Shown here piece after piece: positions 31,751 through 36,518 of a DNA stretch of 36,518 nucleotides. Within the stretch, counting starts at the first letter, position 1; each line of letters starts with the position of its first letter. The DNA lies in NCBI GenBank assembly GCA_005777805.1, contig SXLG01000017.1, positions 1 through 36,518 on the forward strand, read 5' to 3'. The stretch is from Pseudomonadota bacterium (GTDB taxonomy: Bacteria > Desulfobacterota > Binatia > UBA12015). The position numbers and the translations under genes were made by a program. The notes under the pieces are model-generated. The model was not told where the DNA came from. It saw only the letters and a program-made list of their open reading frames with translations, and ran no database searches.

Positions 31751-33325
31751 ATGGCAGCGTCGGACTCAACGCGGATGGCGAGAATCGCCCGGCGCGGCAC
31801 TCTCGGTGTCGGCATCTTCCTGCTGGTGGCGCTCGCCGCCGCGACGCTGCCGAGCGGCTGCTCCTACATCGAATTGCCCGGCGGAATCGTAGTCAATTTC
31901 CCCGGTTTCAGCGGCAAGCCGATGGCAGATGCGGACATCGGACAGCGTGTCCGCGTGCCCGAGGGCTTTTCGATCAGGGTGTGGGCCAGTGGCATCGAGA
32001 GCGCCAGAATATTGCGTTTCACGGCCGCGGGCGACCTGCTGGTGTCGTCGCCGGGCGAGGGCAAGGTCTTCCTGCTCGAAGGCGACACCACGGGCGCGGG
32101 CCACTCGGGTGGCACCCGTGTCCTGCTCGAGGGCCTGAATCTGCCGCACGGTCTCTGGATCGATGGCGACACACTCTGGGTCGCCGAGACCGGCGCCGTT
32201 GCGCGGGTGCCCTTCGATGTGAAGGCGCGGCGGGTCACAGGTCCGCTCGACCGGGTCGTGCGCGGGCTCCCCACGGGTGGCAATCATTACACGCGCACGA
32301 TTGCGATCGGCCCCGACCGCCGGCTCTATGTTGCGCTCGGCTCGAGCTGCAACGTCTGCATGGAGGAGGACGCGCGTCGTGCTGGGGTGCTCTCCTACGC
32401 TCTCGACGGCTCCGACGAGCGAATTTTCGCCGCGGGCCTGCGTAACCCGGTTGGGATCGCCTTCCGCCCCGGCGCGGACGAATTGTGGGCCACCGACAAC
32501 GGCCGCGATCTGCTCGGCGACGATTTCCCGCCCTGCGAGCTGAACCGCGTCGTCGCCGGCGGGCACTATGGCTGGCCCTTCGCCAACGGCGCGCGTGTGC
32601 CCGATCCGGATTTTGGAGCCGACAACGCCGCCGCGGTGGCGCGTTCGCTCCCGCCGATGCATTCCTTCGGCGCTCACACAGCTCCGCTCGGCCTGACCTT
32701 CGGCGACCAGCTCGCCTTTCCGGAACCGTGGCGCGGCGCGATCTTCGTCGCCCTGCATGGCTCGTGGAACCGGCGCGCCAAGCAAGGCTACCAGGTCGTG
32801 GCGCTGCTCCCTTCTGGCAAGGATAAATTCAGAGAAGAGCCCTTCGTGACCGGCTTCGAGAGCGACAACGAGGTCGTCGGCCGCCCGGTGGACGTCGCTC
32901 CCGGTCCTGACGGTGCGCTCTACGTCTCGGACGATTTCACGGGCCAGATCTATCGCGTCGCCTGGGGCGAGGGCGGCCGGACTGTGCTCGATCCCGGACG
33001 GCCCGGCGCCGGGTCGGGAGCCGCGGCGTCGGCGGGTGGCTCGGGTGTTTCGGCCCCGGCCGATCCCTTCGCGGGTGCGTCGGTCAAGGAGAGGCAGCAG
33101 GCGCGAGTCACGGGCGCGCGGCTTTGGGCCGAATCGGGCTGTGCGGCGTGCCATCAGCCAGCTGCGCCCGGGGCGCCGTACCGGCCGCTGGTCTTACTGC
33201 GCGCGAAATGGGACGTCACCCGGCTGACAAAGTGGCTCGCCGCGCCAAAGCCGCCGATGCCGCGTTACGCCTTCGACGATGCTCAGCGCCGCGCGCTCGC
33301 GCTCTGGCTGCTCGAGAGCTTCTGA
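31751..33325 (+). CDS. PQQ-type sugar dehydrogenase with C-terminal haem c site
   Basis: The 524-residue exported protein has a signal peptide with a lipobox-like LPSGC (FLLVALAAATLPSGCS), a beta-propeller of the soluble glucose/sorbosone dehydrogenase type (GDLLVSSPGEGKVF, RTIAIGPDRRLYVALGSSCN, GLRNPVGIAFRP, NEVVGRPVDVAPGPDGALYV), an Ala/Gly/Ser linker, and a C-terminal cytochrome c-like domain with C464-A-A-C-H468. SSCNVCMEE matches the sorbosone dehydrogenase group. A fused dehydrogenase and haem c would pass electrons from sugar or aldehyde oxidation to the respiratory chain in the periplasm. It is 27 bp after the Mla operon, so co-transcription is likely. PQQ dependence is inferred. Confidence 0.85.
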   Translation: MAASDSTRMARIARRGTLGVGIFLLVALAAATLPSGCSYIELPGGIVVNFPGFSGKPMADADIGQRVRVPEGFSIRVWASGIESARILRFTAAGDLLVSSPGEGKVFLLEGDTTGAGHSGGTRVLLEGLNLPHGLWIDGDTLWVAETGAVARVPFDVKARRVTGPLDRVVRGLPTGGNHYTRTIAIGPDRRLYVALGSSCNVCMEEDARRAGVLSYALDGSDERIFAAGLRNPVGIAFRPGADELWATDNGRDLLGDDFPPCELNRVVAGGHYGWPFANGARVPDPDFGADNAAAVARSLPPMHSFGAHTAPLGLTFGDQLAFPEPWRGAIFVALHGSWNRRAKQGYQVVALLPSGKDKFREEPFVTGFESDNEVVGRPVDVAPGPDGALYVSDDFTGQIYRVAWGEGGRTVLDPGRPGAGSGAAASAGGSGVSAPADPFAGASVKERQQARVTGARLWAESGCAACHQPAAPGAPYRPLVLLRAKWDVTRLTKWLAAPKPPMPRYAFDDAQRRALALWLLESF

Positions 33326-33395
33326 GCCTCGGCAGGCAGGAGCACATTCCGGTCGAACAGGCCGAGTGCGCACTCGGGTCGGTCGAGAGTTTCTG
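33312..33395 (+). repeat. Short direct repeat, period 71 bp, echoing a gene end
   Basis: TCGAGAG[C/T]TTCTG occurs at 33312-33324 (coding for the last residues ESF and part of the stop of the dehydrogenase) and at 33383-33395. Twelve of 13 positions agree. Short, so the evidence is its position and period rather than its length. Confidence 0.4.
33362..33377. other. Perfect 16-bp palindrome
   Basis: CCGAGTGCGCACTCGG is a perfect inverted repeat with no spacer, 37 nt past the dehydrogenase stop and 125 nt before the SulP start. It could be an operator for a dimeric regulator of the SulP gene or the stem of a hairpin terminator; the absence of a loop favours an operator. Confidence 0.5.
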
Positions 33396-33501
33396 TGGCG
33401 CGACGTGCGACAGTCAAACGGGCCCCGCCGATCCTGTCGCCGCCCGGTGATGTGATCTCGCGTGGCCTCGATGGTACCCGCAGCGGCCGGAAGGGTCCCG
33501 G

Positions 33502-35208
33502 ATGCCGACGACTCGACTTGAACCGAAGCTGATCGCCGTCTTGCGCGAGGGGGTCTCGGCGCGTCAGTTGCTCGCCGATCTGGCCGCTGGCCTGGTGGTC
33601 GGGATTGTCGCTCTGCCACTGGCGCTCGCCTTTGGCATTGCCTCGGGAGTGCAGCCCGCGCAGGGGCTCTACACCGCCATCGTCGCGGGCTTCCTGATGT
33701 CGATTCTGAGCGGCAGTCGGGTGCAGATCGGCGGCCCCACCGGCGCCTTCGTGGTGATCGTCTCGGGGATCGTCGGTCGGTACGGCTACGACGGGCTGGC
33801 AACCGCAACTTTCCTCGCCGGCATCATGCTCGTGCTGATGGGCATCGCTCGGCTGGGAGCGGTGATCAAGTACATCCCCTATCCGGTGACGGTGGGCTTC
33901 ACCAGCGGGATCGCGCTGATCATCGCGGTCGGGCAGGTACGGGATTTCGCCGGGCTTGCGATGACGAGCGTCCCCGATGGTTTCGTCGAGAAGGTTGCGG
34001 CCTTCGCGACCCGTGCTGGCACGGCCAATCCCTGGGCGCTCGCGGTCGGCGCGCTCACGGTGGGGATCGTGCTGCTCTGGCCGCGCGTCACGCATCGGGT
34101 CCCCGGATCGTTGGTCGCGCTCATCGCCGCGACGGCAGTGATTCAGGGGCTTGATCTCCCGGTCGAGACCATCTCGAGCCGGTTCGGGCCCGTCCCCGAT
34201 TCGTTTCCGGCACCGCGGTTGCCACTCGTCTCCTGGGAACTCACGCGAATGATGTTCGGCCCGGCGCTCACGATCGCCCTCCTGGCCGGCATCGAGTCGC
34301 TGCTCTCGGCCGTTGTTGCCGCCGGCATGACCGGCCGCCGTCATCGCTCGAACATGGAACTCGTTTCGGTCGGCATCGCGAATCTGGCCTCGCCGATCTT
34401 CGGTGGCATCCCGGCCACCGGCGCGATCGCCCGCACCGCCACCAACATCAAAAATGGCGGTCGCACGCCGTTTGCCGGCATGACCCATGCACTGGTGGTG
34501 CTGCTGATCCTGCTCTGCTGCGGCTCCTGGGCCGGGCTCATCCCGCTGGCCGCGTTGGCCGGGATCCTGATGGTCGTGGCCTGGAACATGAGCGAGTGGC
34601 GGCTCTTTCTTCGACTCTTCCGCGGCCCGAAGAGTGATGTCGCGGTGCTGCTGGCAACATTTAGCCTGACCATTCTGGTGGATCTCACCGTGGCGATCCA
34701 GGTCGGTATCGTGCTTGCCGCACTGCTCTTCATGCGACGCATGGCGGAAGTGACGCAGGTCGGAAACGTCACTCGCCTGCTCGAGGACGAAGACGAGGAG
34801 GAGGATGCCGCACCCATCCGGACCCGAACCCTCCCGGTGGGAGTGGAAGTCTTCGAGATCGATGGTCCTTTCTTCTTCGGCGCTGTCGAGCGCTTCAAGG
34901 ACGCAATCACTGGCGTCGAACCGAGGCCGCGCGTCCTGATCCTGCGGATGCGCAAGGTTCTCTCGATCGATGCCACCGGCCTGACCGCACTCGACGAGGC
35001 CCGCGAGCGCACGCTGCGCGAGGGCGGTGCGCTGATTCTCTCCGGGGTCCACGCCCAGCCGCTCGTGGCGATGGACCGTGCCGGGATGCTCGACCGGATC
35101 GGCGAGGCGAATCTCGTCGCTGGAATCGACGCGGCCCTCGCTCGCGCCCGGGAACTCCTGGAGAGCCCCTTGCCGAATCCAGGCGCTGCCGACGCTCCGT
35201 CAGACTGA
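33502..35208 (+). CDS. SulP/SLC26 family anion transporter with STAS domain
   Basis: The 568-residue protein has the SulP transmembrane core (LLADLAAGLVVGIVALPLAL, GLYTAIVAGF, the GGPTGAFVV segment, GGIPATGAIARTATN) followed by a cytoplasmic STAS domain (about 448-560; VGVEVFEIDGPFFFGAVERF, RMRKVLSIDATGLTALD). Its relatives carry sulfate, bicarbonate or dicarboxylates. The short acidic stretch EDEDEEEDAA links the two parts. ATG 33502 has GGAAGGG upstream. A carbonic-anhydrase remnant lies about 7 kb upstream, but there is no direct link to suggest bicarbonate. Confidence 0.92.
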   Translation: MPTTRLEPKLIAVLREGVSARQLLADLAAGLVVGIVALPLALAFGIASGVQPAQGLYTAIVAGFLMSILSGSRVQIGGPTGAFVVIVSGIVGRYGYDGLATATFLAGIMLVLMGIARLGAVIKYIPYPVTVGFTSGIALIIAVGQVRDFAGLAMTSVPDGFVEKVAAFATRAGTANPWALAVGALTVGIVLLWPRVTHRVPGSLVALIAATAVIQGLDLPVETISSRFGPVPDSFPAPRLPLVSWELTRMMFGPALTIALLAGIESLLSAVVAAGMTGRRHRSNMELVSVGIANLASPIFGGIPATGAIARTATNIKNGGRTPFAGMTHALVVLLILLCCGSWAGLIPLAALAGILMVVAWNMSEWRLFLRLFRGPKSDVAVLLATFSLTILVDLTVAIQVGIVLAALLFMRRMAEVTQVGNVTRLLEDEDEEEDAAPIRTRTLPVGVEVFEIDGPFFFGAVERFKDAITGVEPRPRVLILRMRKVLSIDATGLTALDEARERTLREGGALILSGVHAQPLVAMDRAGMLDRIGEANLVAGIDAALARARELLESPLPNPGAADAPSD

Positions 35209-35255
35209 GCCGGGAAGCCACGTTGGTCCCGCAGCTCGCAGGTCGTCGCACTCCG

Positions 35256-35494
35256 ATTTCTCGGTGTCGGGGCATCCAGGGCGGGATCAGCAAGGGCGAG
35301 GACGTCCGTGTCCGGGTGGCGTTCAAGCCGACGGCGACGATTCGCAAGGCGCAGGATTCAGCCTGGACGCGAAGCGAGCCGGCGATCATCGAAGGCAAGG
35401 GTCGGCACGACCTCTGTATATTGCCGTGCGCATCGTGCCGATGGTCGCGCTGGTCCTCTGCGACCACCTGCTGCGACCACGCAGCATCGCCTGA
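35256..35494 (+). pseudogene. aroC: Chorismate synthase (aroC) C-terminal remnant
   Basis: Frame one reads GIQGGISKGEDVRVRVAFKP, TATIRKAQD, then EGKGRHDLCILP (to about 35426). Shifting by one base it continues VRIVPMVALVLCDHLLR and stops at TGA 35492. This is the C-terminus of chorismate synthase (GG(I/T)xGGISNG, RVAFKPT.TI, KGRHDPC, RAVP(I/M)VEAM.A.VLADHLL), with one frameshift and a three-residue gap where VEAM stands in the intact enzyme. The FMN- and EPSP-binding N-terminal part is missing, so it is inactive. The real aroC must lie elsewhere. Confidence 0.8.
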
Positions 35495-35753
35495 GCGAGC
35501 CGTGCCGACGCTGCTCCGGCGGGGGCGAAGGCCTGCGGACCTTTAGCCGCCCGCCGTGGTCGGGCACCGGCTGAGGCCTGCAATTCGGCGAAGTCATCCC
35601 GATTGCTGGGACAACAAAGCGGATTTGGAGCCGTGATGAGAAGATGGCACTTGCGCCCCCCCCCCCCCGAATGAGCATGGTCTGCCTTGAGATGGTGGAC
35701 ATCTCGTCCGGTACTCCGGCACCCACAACGCACCAGCAGAAGGAAACTTGAAC
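35495..35753. other. Leader region of the DUF4215 gene with a C-tract
   Basis: About 260 bp with no gene. It holds a run of 13 C at 35656-35668, then the AAGGA ribosome site (35740-35744). The AATTCGGCGAAGTCATCCCG stretch near 35583 is of lower GC than its surroundings. A promoter for the DUF4215 gene should be here. Confidence 0.5.
35656..35668. repeat. Homopolymer of 13 cytosines
   Basis: Thirteen consecutive C residues, 85 bp before the DUF4215 start codon. Such tracts change length easily by slippage and are also prone to sequencing error. Confidence 0.9.
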
Positions 35754-36518
35754 ATGGTTTGTACGTGGATCTCGAGACGGCGGCAGGCGATCTCTCGGCA
35801 ACGAGTCTGGGCCGGCGCGCTCGTCCTCGGGGTGGTGATGGTAGGGATCGCGTTCGCGCCCCGGATGGCGAACGCCGGTTACGTCTGCGGAGATGGGTAT
35901 ATCGCCCCTCCCGGTCCCTGGGGCTTGGAGTCTTGTGACGACCAGAACAACGTCAATGGCGACGGCTGCACCGCTGGCTGCCTTATCGAGCCGGGCTGGA
36001 GCTGTGTTGGGGAGCCGTCCGTGTGCACGATTCTTCCGACCCCGACCCCCGCGCCGACGGCGACCCCGACCCCCGCGCCGACGGCCACCCCGGCACCCTC
36101 GCCGACACCGACCCCGGTCAGCGACTGCGGCGACGGTGCCCGCCAAACGGGCGGCTGCACTGACGTGAAGGGCCAGGGAATCGTCTTTAGTTGCGAGGAG
36201 TGCGACGACGGCAACACCGCCGCGGGCGACGGCTGCGACGCGACCTGCAACGTCGAGGCAGGCTGGAGCTGCACCGGGTACGAGCCCGACGAATGCACGC
36301 AGACGGCGACCCCGACCCCCGCGCCGACGCCGACGCCGACCCCGACTCCCGCGCCGACGGCGACCCCGACCCCCGCGCCGACGGCCACCACGGCACCCTC
36401 GCCGACACCGACCCCGGCCAGCGACTGCGGCGACGGTGCCCGCCAGACGGGCGGCTGCACTGACGTGAAGGGCCAGGGAATTGTCCTGAGTTGCGAGGAG
36501 TGCGACGACGGCAACACC
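35754..36518 (+). CDS. DUF4215 cysteine-rich repeat surface protein, 3' end outside window
   Basis: The frame is open for 255 codons from ATG 35754 (AAGGA nine bases upstream) to the window edge. A signal peptide (GALVLGVVMVGIAFAPRMANA) is followed by three 'Myxococcus cysteine-rich' units: CGDGYIAP...ESCDDQNNVNGDGCTAGC...GWSC, then two near-identical modules CGDGARQTGGCTDVKG...EECDDGNT.AGDGC. The modules are separated by Pro/Thr linkers (PTPTPAPTATPTPAP). Such proteins are secreted or surface-displayed with disulphide-bonded knots; function unknown. The second and third modules repeat at the DNA level with a 300-bp period. Confidence 0.85.
   Translation, partial: MVCTWISRRRQAISRQRVWAGALVLGVVMVGIAFAPRMANAGYVCGDGYIAPPGPWGLESCDDQNNVNGDGCTAGCLIEPGWSCVGEPSVCTILPTPTPAPTATPTPAPTATPAPSPTPTPVSDCGDGARQTGGCTDVKGQGIVFSCEECDDGNTAAGDGCDATCNVEAGWSCTGYEPDECTQTATPTPAPTPTPTPTPAPTATPTPAPTATTAPSPTPTPASDCGDGARQTGGCTDVKGQGIVLSCEECDDGNT
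36055..36518 (+). repeat. 300-bp tandem module inside the DUF4215 gene
   Basis: The segment from about 36055 recurs from 36355 with almost no change: the Pro/Thr linker, then GCGACTGCGGCGACGGTGCC (36121 and 36421) and GAGGAGTGCGACGACGGCAA (36197 and 36497). The only differences in the Cys-rich part are a few third-position changes. One unit is 100 codons; the array continues past the window edge. Confidence 0.9.

Noticed and set aside
35879-36517. A long minus-strand frame rich in Gly-Val repeats, like a PE-PGRS or elastin-type protein
   Set aside because: It is the antisense of the Pro/Thr linkers of the DUF4215 gene; the plus-strand frame has a ribosome site, a signal peptide and a known Cys-rich family.

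Overview
The window is a GC-rich bacterial chromosome segment with dense genes on both strands. Secreted proteins with thrombospondin type 3 (TSP3) calcium-binding repeats, RCC1-type repeats and a 'Myxococcus cysteine-rich' (DUF4215) array, plus an Mla-type ABC lipid transport operon, many lipoproteins and an outer-membrane barrel, point to a Gram-negative of the old 'deltaproteobacterial' assemblage (Myxococcota, Desulfobacterota or Binatota type). The exact lineage is an inference. I saw no rRNA, tRNA, CRISPR array or intact mobile element.

Layout. 1-5318 (minus): a secreted protein running off the left edge, a beta-lactamase-fold serine hydrolase, a DUF4345 membrane protein and an RCC1/TSP3 surface protein; the first and last carry single-base frameshifts. 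5461-8774: an MFS permease coupled to a Smr-domain protein, divergent from an M20 peptidase. 8812-13271: a small XRE regulator, a cysteine-cluster protein, a strange repeat-filled junction, a TrmN6-like methyltransferase, a second MFS permease and two small secreted or membrane proteins. 13388-16497: a Cys-pair membrane protein, inorganic pyrophosphatase, an outer-membrane barrel and the CbpM/CbpA co-chaperone pair. 16628-19816 (minus): an ABM monooxygenase, a Yip1-like membrane protein and an enoyl-CoA hydratase-family protein joined by 4-nt overlaps, then a UbiB/ABC1 kinase. 20067-25252: a secreted, possibly lipid-anchored protein, a coupled DUF547 / active-site-less sulfatase lipoprotein pair, and a third MFS permease. 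25253-26514 is gene debris: a TSP3 fragment joined out of frame to the tail of a beta-carbonic anhydrase. 26515-35208 (plus): an AmpG-like permease, mlaE-mlaF-mlaD-pqiC with 4-nt overlaps, a PQQ-type sugar dehydrogenase with a C-terminal haem site, and a SulP transporter. 35209-36518: a chorismate synthase remnant, a 13-C tract and the start of a DUF4215 array protein with a 300-bp tandem module.

The least expected signals lie between genes. About ten intergenic gaps hold a pair or small array of imperfect direct repeats with a period of about 51-74 bp, each of different sequence; several take in the last codons or stop of a flanking gene (gene-tail echoes). At 9886-10140 the array has become a chain of 4-nt stop/start overlaps linking two real genes through two tiny ORFs. 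Also notable are a pseudo-sulfatase that has lost all recognisable metal ligands and two pseudogene tails (beta-carbonic anhydrase, chorismate synthase) with no long open frame of their own.
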